DNA of 64,000 nucleotides from an uncultured Campylobacter sp. (lineage in GTDB: Bacteria > Campylobacterota > Campylobacteria > Campylobacterales > Campylobacteraceae): the NCBI RefSeq assembly GCF_938002845.1, contig NZ_CALKZP010000057.1:51187-115186 (forward strand), written 5' to 3'. Below the pieces are notes generated by a model that saw nothing but the letters and a program-made list of their open reading frames with translations, ran no database searches and was not told the origin of the DNA. Every line of letters starts with the position of its first letter. Position 1 is the stretch's first letter. The position numbers were made by a program, and so were the translations under genes. Shown piece after piece: positions 53,565-62,051 of the stretch.

Positions 53565-55856
53565 ATGCAAAGACGTTCTTTCTTAAAAGGCGCGGGAGCG
53601 ACTCTGGCTACGGCGGGAGCCTCTCCAAGCCTATTTGGTATGGAGCAGTTTGAGGTGGATTTTAAACCGAAATCCTATAAAAACGAACAGGGCGTAGAGT
53701 ATCACTACCTCACCTGTCCTAGAAACTGCCGCGATGCCTGTTCGATGATCGCAGAGATCAAAGACGGTAAGATGGTTAGCATCAAAGGCGATCCGAAGCA
53801 CCCTCTAACGCAAGGCACGGTCTGCGTCAAAGGACATACCTACGCGATGCACCTATACAACGCCGATCGTATAATGTATCCGATGAAGCGCGTCGGTAAA
53901 AAGTGCGAGGGTAAATGGGAGCGCATCAGCTGGGATCAAGCGCTAAAAGAGATAGCCGCCAAGCTTACCGAGATCAAAGCAAAATACGGCGGCGAGGCAC
54001 TGACGGAATTTGTCTATTCGGGCAACGAAGGGCATATCTCAAAGACTATTTCGTCTGGAAATTTCTTTGAAAAATACGGCGCTACGAGGCTTGTGCGTAA
54101 TCCATGCGACTGGCCGCGCTATGCGGGCACGCCGAGCGTCATCGGCACGGACTTTTCAAAAGACGCGCTGGAAGTCGATGAGAGCGATATGTATATCAGC
54201 TGGGGCTCAAACGAAGCCTATACGGCGGTGCACTGGATCAGATTTGCCCATCGCGTCAAAAAACGAGGCGGCAAGATCATCGTCATAAATACGATCAGAA
54301 TTCCGCTCGCAAACCAAGCCGATATGTTTATCCAACTAAAGCCTTCAAGCGATCCTGCGTTTTGTCTAGCGGTGTGTAAGGTGCTGATAGAGGAGGATCT
54401 CTACGATCACGAATTTGTAGAAAAATATACGATGGGCTTTGACGAGCTGGTTAAAGAGTGTAGCCTCTACACCTATGGCGAGCTAAGCGATATGTGCGGC
54501 GCAAGCGTCGATCAGATCAAGGTTTTTGCGCGAGAATACGCTCATGCTAAAGCGCCCGCCATTATGCACGGCGACGGCGGGCAAAGGCACTTTAACGGCG
54601 CAAGGCTCGTGCGAGCGGTTACTTTCTTGCCGGTACTTACGGGTTGCCTTACAAAACTTGGCGGCGGATTATTCTGGGCTTACGTGCACGTAAAGGGCTG
54701 CTTTAACTTCGATAACTGCATGCCAGATCTTTCGCCGAAAGACGCGGAAGGCAAAAAGATAGAGCGCCAGCAAATAAGCTATATAGAATTTGGCAAAGGC
54801 ATTCAAAAGGAAAATCCGACCTATCTAGGTAAGCCGATAAATACGGTAATTCGAGCCTGTATCAACTATAACTCAAATTTGATGGTAACGGCGCCCAATA
54901 CGAATTTAATCAAAAAACGCGTGATGGACGACGATTTTTTCTTGGTAGTCATCGATCCTTACGATACCGACACCTGCGATTACGCTGACTACGTATTGCC
55001 GGGCGTTACCTTTATGGAGAGCGAAGACATTCAAAACGATCAAATTTCGGGCTACGTCTGCTACAACGCCCAAAGCGTCAAGCCGCTGGGCGAAGCCAAG
55101 ACGAATTTGGAATTTTTTAACGCTCTAGCCAAGGCGATGGGATATAAAGAGGAGTGCTTTGATTGGGATAGTGAGACGGTTTGCAGAAGGTTTTTGGATA
55201 CGGAATTTGCCAAAAAGCAAAATATCACCTACGAAAAGCTAAAGAGCGTAGGCTGGATTAAGCCGTTTAGGACTCCTGAGACGATGAAAGATCAGTTTCC
55301 TTACTACCCTTATGCGCCGAAGGACAAGCTTGTATTCGGTACTAAAAGCGGCAAGTGCGAGCTCTACTCTGAGACATTCAAAGAGGCAGGTTATCATCCA
55401 GTGATCGATCTTGATGACGATTGGGATTATTACCGAGCACATAAGAGTTTCGGCGACGGTTATCTCAAAAAATATCCGCTTTATTTCATGACGCCGGGCA
55501 CACAGCTTCAGGATAACTCAAACTGGGGCAATATGCCTTACATCTTAAAACGCGTCATCGTAAAGGGCAACGCCGAGCTTTTTATGACGCGCGAGGATAT
55601 GCTGGCGCGCGGTATCAAAGAGGGCGATACGGTCGAGGCTACGAATGAAAAGGGTACGGCGATATTTACAGCGGTTGAGACTAATCAGATGCAGCCGGGC
55701 ATCGTCTATGCGTGGAATAATATCTGGGTCAAAGTCACCAAATCTCGCACGGGAGCGAACATCCTTTGCTCAGACGGAGTGAGTGATTTAGGCAACGGAT
55801 CGACCTATACCGCAAGCTTTTGTGAAGTAAAAAAAGCTGCAAAACAGGAGGCATAA
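53565..55856 (+). CDS. Tat-exported molybdopterin oxidoreductase with [4Fe-4S] cluster, PsrA/DmsA-like
   Basis: A 763-residue catalytic subunit. Tat motif RRSFLK at 3-8. A cluster motif C51-x3-C55-x3-C59-x27-C87 is complete. At the expected molybdenum-ligand position the sequence is NPCDWPRYAG (C181, D182), not the serine of DmsA and TorA, so a cysteine ligand as in polysulfide, thiosulfate, nitrate or arsenate enzymes is likely. The C-terminal cofactor domain is present (LFMTREDMLARGIKEGD). Substrate cannot be read. The start follows AAGGAGA; the next gene begins one base after the stop. Confidence 0.85.
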   Translation: MQRRSFLKGAGATLATAGASPSLFGMEQFEVDFKPKSYKNEQGVEYHYLTCPRNCRDACSMIAEIKDGKMVSIKGDPKHPLTQGTVCVKGHTYAMHLYNADRIMYPMKRVGKKCEGKWERISWDQALKEIAAKLTEIKAKYGGEALTEFVYSGNEGHISKTISSGNFFEKYGATRLVRNPCDWPRYAGTPSVIGTDFSKDALEVDESDMYISWGSNEAYTAVHWIRFAHRVKKRGGKIIVINTIRIPLANQADMFIQLKPSSDPAFCLAVCKVLIEEDLYDHEFVEKYTMGFDELVKECSLYTYGELSDMCGASVDQIKVFAREYAHAKAPAIMHGDGGQRHFNGARLVRAVTFLPVLTGCLTKLGGGLFWAYVHVKGCFNFDNCMPDLSPKDAEGKKIERQQISYIEFGKGIQKENPTYLGKPINTVIRACINYNSNLMVTAPNTNLIKKRVMDDDFFLVVIDPYDTDTCDYADYVLPGVTFMESEDIQNDQISGYVCYNAQSVKPLGEAKTNLEFFNALAKAMGYKEECFDWDSETVCRRFLDTEFAKKQNITYEKLKSVGWIKPFRTPETMKDQFPYYPYAPKDKLVFGTKSGKCELYSETFKEAGYHPVIDLDDDWDYYRAHKSFGDGYLKKYPLYFMTPGTQLQDNSNWGNMPYILKRVIVKGNAELFMTREDMLARGIKEGDTVEATNEKGTAIFTAVETNQMQPGIVYAWNNIWVKVTKSRTGANILCSDGVSDLGNGSTYTASFCEVKKAAKQEA

Positions 55857-55857
55857 A

Positions 55858-56409
55858 ATGAAACGAAAACAAGGATTTTTATTTGATTACAACTTTTGCA
55901 TAGGTTGTAAGGCGTGTGAAATTTCATGTCAGGTCTATCATAACCAAGACCCCGACATCAACTGGCGCCATGTCGATATGATGCTCATCCATGAAGACGA
56001 GATCGAAAAGGAAATTTTCATCTCGCATTCGTGCCACCATTGTGAAGAGCCTGCGTGTATGGATGTTTGTCCCGTGGGAGCTTACATTAAGCTTGAAAAC
56101 GGCGTCGTTCAGCCGCTGCACGATAAATGCATCGGCTGTGGATACTGCATCGTAGCCTGTCCTTATGGATCAATAACCAAAGGCAAAGACGGCAAAGCGC
56201 AAAAGTGCAACCTCTGCGCCGAGAAGCTCGAGCGCGGCGAGGAGCCTGCGTGCGTAGCGGGCTGTCCTTGCGACGTGCTAAAGCTGGTCGATAGCGACGT
56301 GAGCGATAGCGCGGGGATGGAGAAAGAGATGCCGGGCTTTAAGCGCTTTTTTACGAAGCCGAACATCCGCTTCTATCCTCGTATGAAGCGCAACGAGTTT
56401 ATCCACTAA
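55858..56409 (+). CDS. DmsB/PsrB-type iron-sulfur subunit with four [4Fe-4S] clusters
   Basis: A 183-residue electron-transfer subunit. Cysteine motifs are CIGCKACEISC, CHHCEEPACMDVC, CIGCGYCIVAC and CNLC...CVAGC, in order. There is no signal, so it crosses as a hitchhiker with the Tat-exported catalytic subunit. It carries electrons from the NrfD-type membrane subunit to the molybdoenzyme. Eleven bases separate it from the chaperone gene. Confidence 0.92.
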   Translation: MKRKQGFLFDYNFCIGCKACEISCQVYHNQDPDINWRHVDMMLIHEDEIEKEIFISHSCHHCEEPACMDVCPVGAYIKLENGVVQPLHDKCIGCGYCIVACPYGSITKGKDGKAQKCNLCAEKLERGEEPACVAGCPCDVLKLVDSDVSDSAGMEKEMPGFKRFFTKPNIRFYPRMKRNEFIH

Positions 56410-56419
56410 GGATAAAAAG

Positions 56420-57067
56420 ATGCGTAATTTAAAGCAGAGCCTTTGCGTCGAGGACTTTTTGAGGCAGGTATTTTTGGTACCTCTTACCAGTGAAAATTTG
56501 GACGAGCTTTTAAATTTGACGCAGGATTTTGCGCCTAAGCTTAAAGAGCACAAATTTATCCTCGAATTTGCCAAATGCAAAAGCGAGCCAAGCTTAATCG
56601 ATGAAATTCGCTACGAATTCAATAGGCTCTTCGTAGGCCCTAAGCGTCCCAAAGCCGAGCCTTACGAGTCGGTGTATTTCGACTATCAAACGATGTTTGG
56701 GGCAAAGACGATGCAGGTGCGAAGCTTTTATGAAAGCTCGGGGCTAAAACTCGAGGATGCGCAGCTTGATAAATTTCCCGACGATTTCATCGGGTACGAG
56801 TTGCAATATCTTTATTTTCTAAGTTTTAGCGCGCTAAAGGCGGAGGATGAGGCTAAATTTAACGAAATTCTGCGTAAAAAGGCGGAATTTATCGCCGCTC
56901 ATCCGTCGCAGTGGTTTTGCAAATTTGCCGCTCGTTGCGACGAGCACGCAAATTTAGACGTTTGGAAGAGCTTCGGGGGCTTTTTAAATCTCTACTTAAA
57001 TAGCGAGATGGATGCGCTTAAAAGTGCGCTAAAAGATCCTGAAGTTTTTGAAAATTTAAAGGAATGA
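56420..57067 (+). CDS. TorD/DmsD-family molybdoenzyme maturation chaperone
   Basis: A 215-residue all-helical cytoplasmic protein. The core EIRYEFNRLFVGPKRPKAEPYESVYFD is the TorD-family signature. It would bind the Tat signal of the catalytic subunit and proofread cofactor insertion. It overlaps the NrfD gene by four bases. Other molybdoenzymes in the window have no chaperone gene of their own. Confidence 0.85.
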   Translation: MRNLKQSLCVEDFLRQVFLVPLTSENLDELLNLTQDFAPKLKEHKFILEFAKCKSEPSLIDEIRYEFNRLFVGPKRPKAEPYESVYFDYQTMFGAKTMQVRSFYESSGLKLEDAQLDKFPDDFIGYELQYLYFLSFSALKAEDEAKFNEILRKKAEFIAAHPSQWFCKFAARCDEHANLDVWKSFGGFLNLYLNSEMDALKSALKDPEVFENLKE

Positions 57068-57957
57068 CAATGGTACAGACGACTTGGGGATGGCTCATAG
57101 TCATCTATCTATTTTTAGGCGGTCTAGGCGCCGGGGCATTTTTGTGCTCGGCTTTGGCTTACAAAGGCTTTTTGGGTTCATTAAACGAGAGGTTTTATAA
57201 ATTCGGCTTTCTGCTAGCACCCGTTGCGGTAATAATAGGAACCGCGCTTTTGCTATTTGACTTGGCGCCGAGCGCCGCGATAAATCCTCTTAAAATTTTG
57301 CAGCTCTATACGCGCCCAGTTTCGATGATGAGCATAGGTACATATCTGCTTACATTTTTCATCGTGGTTAGCGTTTTAGTGCTTTTGCAGATCAAAAAGA
57401 GCGGTAAAATTTGCGATATGATGCTCACGCTCGGAGCTATTCTGGCGCTTGGAGTGATGGGGTATACCGGGCTACTACTTTACGTCGTAAAGGCGATCCC
57501 ACTTTGGGCTAGCGTATGGCTGCCGATTTTATTTACGATCTCCGCGATCTCTACGGGGCTTAGCGCAAACGCCGCCGCTACGCTAAATGCCGGGCACGGC
57601 CTAAGCCACTGTGCGCATAAATTTCACGTCGTGTTAGTCGCGCTTGAGATTGTTGCGGTGCTAGCGCTATTTGCTAGCGTGAGAAGCGAGGCTGCGGGTA
57701 TGGCTAGCGTAACCAAGATAGTCGGCGGCTCGCTTGCGCCGATGTTTTGGATAGGCTTTGTTATTTTGGGGCTTGCACTACCGCTGCTAGGCGGAAGTAA
57801 ATTTATGCTTCGCAGCTGCAGCGTGAATGCAGACGGCAGCGTCTGCGCGCACGGCGGCGAGGAGATAAAAAGCTGCGTTTATAACGAATACGGCGTACTT
57901 GTGGGCGGCTTTTGCCTAAGAGCGTTTATCGTGCTCGGCGCGGTCTATATATTTTAA
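57064..57957 (+). CDS. NrfD/PsrC-type quinol dehydrogenase membrane subunit
   Basis: A 297-residue protein with eight predicted helices. The start (WGWLIVIYLFLGGLGAGAFL) is typical of NrfD/PsrC. It takes electrons from menaquinol and hands them to the four-cluster subunit. The last helix ends at residue 297. A likely terminator follows at 57975. Together with the two preceding structural genes it forms a PsrABC/DmsABC-like complex. Confidence 0.88.
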   Translation: MTMVQTTWGWLIVIYLFLGGLGAGAFLCSALAYKGFLGSLNERFYKFGFLLAPVAVIIGTALLLFDLAPSAAINPLKILQLYTRPVSMMSIGTYLLTFFIVVSVLVLLQIKKSGKICDMMLTLGAILALGVMGYTGLLLYVVKAIPLWASVWLPILFTISAISTGLSANAAATLNAGHGLSHCAHKFHVVLVALEIVAVLALFASVRSEAAGMASVTKIVGGSLAPMFWIGFVILGLALPLLGGSKFMLRSCSVNADGSVCAHGGEEIKSCVYNEYGVLVGGFCLRAFIVLGAVYIF

Positions 57958-58305
57958 CCCTCCTTTCTGATACCGGTCGGGCGCAAGTCCGACCTAATTT
58001 AGTTTTGAAATTTATATGATTTTTTATAGACTATGAGCGATGCGGCATTGAGAGCTCTTAATTTAAAAATTTTGGCGCAAAAATTTAACCACATTTAGCA
58101 GGCGCTCCTTAAATTTAACATACGGTGTTGCGACCCATGCAAAAGTGTGATCAAAACACGTTGCACAAAATCTCTTTGTGCTCGTTGTAACGTTTTTATC
58201 TCAAGACTGTTGTCAATTGATAAATCGCCGCGATTTCTTGTGCTTAGTACGTATTACTACTGGGCTTATGGGCTACTTGAAAACTGTGGTATTTACATTT
58301 GCTTA
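57958..58305. other. Spacer between the respiratory operon and the reverse-transcriptase island
   Basis: AT-rich, holding the two hairpins noted above. A 68-codon + frame at 58147-58353 runs into the reverse-transcriptase gene end and has no binding site. The hairpin region at about 58130-58230 could also be a structured RNA partner of the reverse transcriptase; this is speculation. Confidence 0.5.
57975..57994 (+). terminator. Short GC-rich hairpin after the molybdoenzyme operon
   Basis: GGTCGG (57975-57980) pairs with CCGACC (57989-57994) around GCGCAAGT, 17 bases after the operon stop. The following T-rich stretch is poor, so efficiency is uncertain. A second, stronger stem (GCACAAA/TTTGTGC, 58163-58181, followed by a T-run at about 58193-58197) lies 170 bases further and might serve either direction. 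Confidence 0.4.
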
Positions 58306-59805
58306 CTAATAATCAAAAAGATCAATTTCATTATTTGGAATAACGCTATCTAATTTATCAAATTCGGATTGGAGAAAAATAGGCGTATTGCTCAGTATAT
58401 TCAACATATTTCTACCTTTTACCCAACTATAGTTCCATAGATTTATATGGCTATTCTGTAATTTGCATATTTTCTCGGAAAATTTAAATTCATTTAAATT
58501 TTCTTTCAACATTCTATGTAGCCAAATTTGTGCAAAACCAGAATTAGGCATTTTGCTTAATTTTTTGTAAACCAATAAAGATATATTTTTACTATCATCT
58601 AATTCTGAAAGTAATTTGCTAATGATTGCGCAACATACAGGTATTGCCTTTGGATTATTATATGCAATATCCGTTGTAATACTGATAAGCTGTTCTTTAT
58701 TGCGTATCTTTCTTTTTTTATTTCTAATTTTTTCTATTTTCTTGTCAAATTTATTTAATGCCGTATTTAGACTACCAGAATTAGCATAATTAACACTATG
58801 CTGCCTAATAAGCAATAGTTGCTTCTGCAAACCGATTCGATAATTTTGTGGAATAAATAACCAAGCCAACTTATCCTTCTTTATTGATTGAGTGATAACA
58901 TCTTGACTCCCTTTTGTTTTGCTTGCATTTAATTTCAATCCAAAAGGCATCATGATTTCAGAAAGTAATTTCAAAATTATTTCTCCATCATTAGAGTTAT
59001 TAACAAATATCCGATAATCATCGCGATAGCGAAGGATTTTATAGTCTACAATACCCTGTCTTTGAAGAGTAACGCCCAATATTCTATCTATATATCCCAA
59101 TACAATTTCAGCAATAAAATCCATTAACACGGAACCTTGCGGAATACCATTGGTCTGTTTATATTGTGCATTTTGAATACTTGTATCAATGATATTCCCC
59201 AGTAAACCCTTATTGTTTCTTCCCTGCTGTGATTTTGCAATTGTTTTGCTTTCCACTGCCCAAGCAATCGAATGTGTATATATTGAGCCATAACAATCTG
59301 CCACATCCGTATCAAAAACGAAGTCATACTCCAGTGAAAGCAAAATAGACTGCTGTTCTACTTGTTCCCACCAATTTGAAATTTGCTGAGCCTTATCGGA
59401 TTGTTTATTTTCGGATTGAACAGGTATGCTTAAGCATCTTATTTTTTCGTTTTTACTAAATTTCTTAAATCTTGCCTGCAGCTTCTCCCAATTTATCTGT
59501 TCGGTTATCTCATGTACTAATGCCACATAGACTAAAGGATTTATAACCCGAAATGGTCTCCATGATAGTTTACCATCTTTATTGGTATATAAAAGATGGT
59601 TTACATCATCCAATTCCCCCATTGCACTTTTTGATTGACTGAAATCATTTAATAAATTTTTTCCAGAATATTCATTTGATACTTTTTCTAATAACTCAGA
59701 AAATGAAAAATACCTTAGCAAGTCTATATTGCAATAGCTTTCATGTTTTAAAAAAAATTCTCTTGCCTCAGTAAAATTTAGTTCTAAAATACTTTTTCTG
59801 CTCAT
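58306..59805 (-). CDS. Reverse transcriptase of the defence-associated (UG/DRT-like) kind
   Basis: A 499-residue RNA-directed DNA polymerase. Motif A contains D167 (VFDTDVADCYGSIY), motif B is GIPQGS (230-235), and motif C is YRDD (270-273), not the YADD of group II introns and retrons. The palm ends in GLKLNASKTK. A helical C-terminal half of about 190 residues has no endonuclease, maturase or RNase H motif. It is AT-rich against its neighbours and sits beside an insertion sequence. Such solitary enzymes belong to the UG/DRT group, several of which block phage infection. Subtype cannot be assigned. AAGGAATAA lies upstream of the ATG. Confidence 0.85.
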   Translation of the reverse strand: MSRKSILELNFTEAREFFLKHESYCNIDLLRYFSFSELLEKVSNEYSGKNLLNDFSQSKSAMGELDDVNHLLYTNKDGKLSWRPFRVINPLVYVALVHEITEQINWEKLQARFKKFSKNEKIRCLSIPVQSENKQSDKAQQISNWWEQVEQQSILLSLEYDFVFDTDVADCYGSIYTHSIAWAVESKTIAKSQQGRNNKGLLGNIIDTSIQNAQYKQTNGIPQGSVLMDFIAEIVLGYIDRILGVTLQRQGIVDYKILRYRDDYRIFVNNSNDGEIILKLLSEIMMPFGLKLNASKTKGSQDVITQSIKKDKLAWLFIPQNYRIGLQKQLLLIRQHSVNYANSGSLNTALNKFDKKIEKIRNKKRKIRNKEQLISITTDIAYNNPKAIPVCCAIISKLLSELDDSKNISLLVYKKLSKMPNSGFAQIWLHRMLKENLNEFKFSEKICKLQNSHINLWNYSWVKGRNMLNILSNTPIFLQSEFDKLDSVIPNNEIDLFDY

Positions 59806-60291
59806 TTATTGGTTATTCCTTGCTTATTTTATCTGATTGTTTATGTTTAATCTTCCCAAACATACACGCATACCCCACTGACCAACCTCAATTTCAAAGC
59901 AGACTGTAGCCGACAAATTTTTCTACTGGTAAGCAGATCTTACAGTGATGTTTGCCAAATTTACGATGCCTAGCAATAGCACTTCTTCGGCGAGCTTATC
60001 TTGCCTTCGTCTTTATGGCTTTTATTTCCTTTTCGACCTCTTTTTTTGTCTGCATTTAGCGCCTGGTCTGTTTCGCCCGCATTCATTGGTGCGGAAGCCG
60101 CTAACAGTTTTGGGATTTGTTCTTTTATTTTCTCTTTTTTTGGGCCAAATTTACAGTAATATTATAGCGAATAGAGCTTTAGGTGATCTAACAAAAAGGA
60201 AAATATCAAAGTTGCTTGGTAGTTTTGGATGAATATGCAAATATAAAATTTGATCACTGAGCGAGAGGCTAAGCGTATTGTTTTAAATTAT
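59806..60291. other. Spacer with a decayed coding remnant
   Basis: The minus strand reads as protein from about 60150 to a TAG at 59970-59972: EKIKEQIPKLL, then AASAPMNAGETDQALNADKKRGRKGNKSHKDEG. Start and binding site are missing. The basic tail resembles mobilisation or DNA-binding proteins, but no family is certain. The remaining DNA is upstream of the reverse transcriptase and could hold its promoter or an associated RNA. Confidence 0.4.
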
Positions 60292-61037
60292 GGCTCAATC
60301 AAACTTAAACGGATTCTCTCTTATCAGTTTCAACAGTTTCTGATATAAGTTTTCCTGTGTAGTTTTAGTATTATATCTAAATTCACATTCTTTAAGATGA
60401 AGCAAAAAATTCTCTTTCTTGATGCCTTTAAATTTAGATAATCTATGTTTAGCATAACCCCAGAAGTTTTCTATGCCATTGATATGGTTTTTACCATTTG
60501 CAAATTCATTTTTAAAATGCTTTACCCTATAATGAGCTTTAGCTCCGTAATCAACCAATCCATCATAAGCCCTCCAGCAATCAGAATAGATAGTAGAGCT
60601 ATCAAGCTCGCTATATTGAGATAATATAGGTATCAGTTCATTAGCAGAGCAGTTTTTAACTATCTGGGTATAGACTTTGCCGTCTCTTTTAAGCATACCG
60701 AATACGGGTGTTTTATTTGCTGCGCCTCTACCTCTTTTTCCTCTTACTCTTTTAGATCCGAAGTAACTTTCATCTATTTCTATCTCACCGCTAAATTTGC
60801 TTATCTTTTCACACTCTTTAGACATAAGAGCTCTTATTTCTCTAAAGATTTTACATAGGGTTGCTTCTGAAATTTTAGTTAAATTCGATATCTTTGATGC
60901 TTCTATATCCTCTGCGAAGTATTTTAGAATTTCTCTAAATTTAGCTTCAGAAATTCTTGAACGGACTATATACTTATTTTTCATCGATAAAATCATAGTT
61001 AAAAACTCCTTTGAAAGTTTTTAACTTATCTTGAGCC
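60292..61037 (-). mobile_element. IS1595-family insertion sequence, one ORF
   Basis: 746 bases bounded by imperfect inverted repeats. The left end is GGCTCAATCAAACTTAAAC at 60292, and the right end is the complement of GGCTCAAGATAAGTTAAAA ending at 61037, about 14 of 19 matches. The transposase stop lies inside the left repeat. The 8-base flanks (TAAATTAT and TTTTCTTT) do not match, so a target-site duplication is not visible; either the insertion is old or one end is rearranged. Confidence 0.7.
60295..60996 (-). CDS. IS1595 (ISXO2-like) transposase
   Basis: A 233-residue DDE/N transposase. The core shows EIDESYFG (first Asp), IYSDCWRAYDGL (second Asp) and HINGIENFWGYAKHRLSKFKG (Asn/Glu region), the ISXO2 pattern. 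An N-terminal helix-turn-helix is likely at 30-60 (ISEATLCKIFREI). AAAGGAG precedes the ATG by nine bases. The frame is complete, so the element may still be active. Confidence 0.9.
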   Translation of the reverse strand: MILSMKNKYIVRSRISEAKFREILKYFAEDIEASKISNLTKISEATLCKIFREIRALMSKECEKISKFSGEIEIDESYFGSKRVRGKRGRGAANKTPVFGMLKRDGKVYTQIVKNCSANELIPILSQYSELDSSTIYSDCWRAYDGLVDYGAKAHYRVKHFKNEFANGKNHINGIENFWGYAKHRLSKFKGIKKENFLLHLKECEFRYNTKTTQENLYQKLLKLIRENPFKFD

Positions 61038-61559
61038 TTTTCTTTTAATCACTCCTTTTGCTTTCTTTTTGTTGATATCTAGGTGCTATCTTAGATTCTG
61101 ATTATTTTTATGCGTGTTTTGAGCGCAATCATTTCTAGTCTTAATTAAGCGCCAAGGTGAATACGTAAAACTCATGGAATACATACAGAGGACTGCAAAG
61201 TAAAATTTATGCAGTGCATGCAGCAAACTGCGCGGAATAATAAAATTTGCGTTACACTCGTTTGCTCGCGCAAACTTGTTTAAATTTTACCCCCAAAGTA
61301 ACTTATAAATTTAAAGCCAAATAAATCAAACACGAAATAAGATGAAAGTAAAGCCTAGAAAAAGTACAAAAGCAAATTTCATAAATTTCAAAGCCCATGC
61401 AATTTATAAAATTTATAATAGAAAGAAGAGCTATAAAATTTGCAAATTTACAATAGCAATGATTAGAAAAGAATAGAACTATATAAAAACTATAAAGTTT
61501 ATAAAACAAAGGAGAAGCCCAACTTACTCTCCTCTCCTTATTTTATATATTCTTTCTTA
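61038..61559. other. AT-rich spacer
   Basis: About 520 AT-rich bases. A 68-codon minus frame (61303-61509) is hydrophobic and Phe/Cys/Tyr-rich by composition only. No RNA gene or repeat seen. Confidence 0.55.
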
Positions 61560-62051
61560 TTACTCTCCCTTGCCCCTCTTACCTTTAGCCTTAGATGATC
61601 CCTCTTCTTTAGCTTCGTCTTTCAACTTAGCCGTAGAGCCTTTTACTTTACCATCCTCATTCATAGCTTTATCCATGCTATCATCCATTTTCTCTTGCAT
61701 CTTCTTTGATTTAGCGTTTGCTTTAGCTTTAGAGGATTTGATAGTATCTTTGGCTTTTTTACTTGCTTTTTTCTTGGCAGATTTTAGATCACTAATGTCG
61801 GTCTGTCCGCTTACGGCAAGATCATCTTTAATAAGCTCAAATCTTTTATCGCCTATGCCTTTAATGTTTTTGATATCCTCGATATCTTTAAATTTATTAT
61901 CCTTGCGGTAATCTATGATAGCCTGAGCTTTTGCCTCTCCGATACCGGGAAGTGCCATAAGCTCTTCTTTACTTGCGGTGTTTAAATTTACTGCTGCTAG
62001 CATAAATGCAGGAAGCGATAGAAATAGTGCGGATTTAAATAGGTTTTTCAT
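61560..62051 (-). CDS. Secreted ComEA-like helix-hairpin-helix protein with lysine-rich tail
   Basis: A 163-residue exported protein. Signal peptide 1-19 (cleavage near MLAA). Two helix-hairpin-helix motifs follow: LNTASKEELMALPGIGEAKAQAIIDYR and IKNIKGIGDKRFELIKDDL, as in the DNA-binding part of ComEA. The last 80 residues are a Lys/Ala/Ser/Glu-rich tail. A role in DNA uptake is plausible, as competence is common in the group. AAAGGA precedes the start I chose at 62051; a longer frame to 62183 has no binding site. Confidence 0.8.
   Translation of the reverse strand: MKNLFKSALFLSLPAFMLAAVNLNTASKEELMALPGIGEAKAQAIIDYRKDNKFKDIEDIKNIKGIGDKRFELIKDDLAVSGQTDISDLKSAKKKASKKAKDTIKSSKAKANAKSKKMQEKMDDSMDKAMNEDGKVKGSTAKLKDEAKEEGSSKAKGKRGKGE

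Noticed and set aside
58147..58353. 68-codon + strand frame overlapping the reverse-transcriptase end
   Set aside because: No binding site; composition reflects the antisense of AT-rich DNA and the hairpin region.
59945..60232. 95-codon + strand frame between RT and IS
   Set aside because: Phe/Leu/Ser-rich antisense of the better coding remnant on the minus strand; no binding site.
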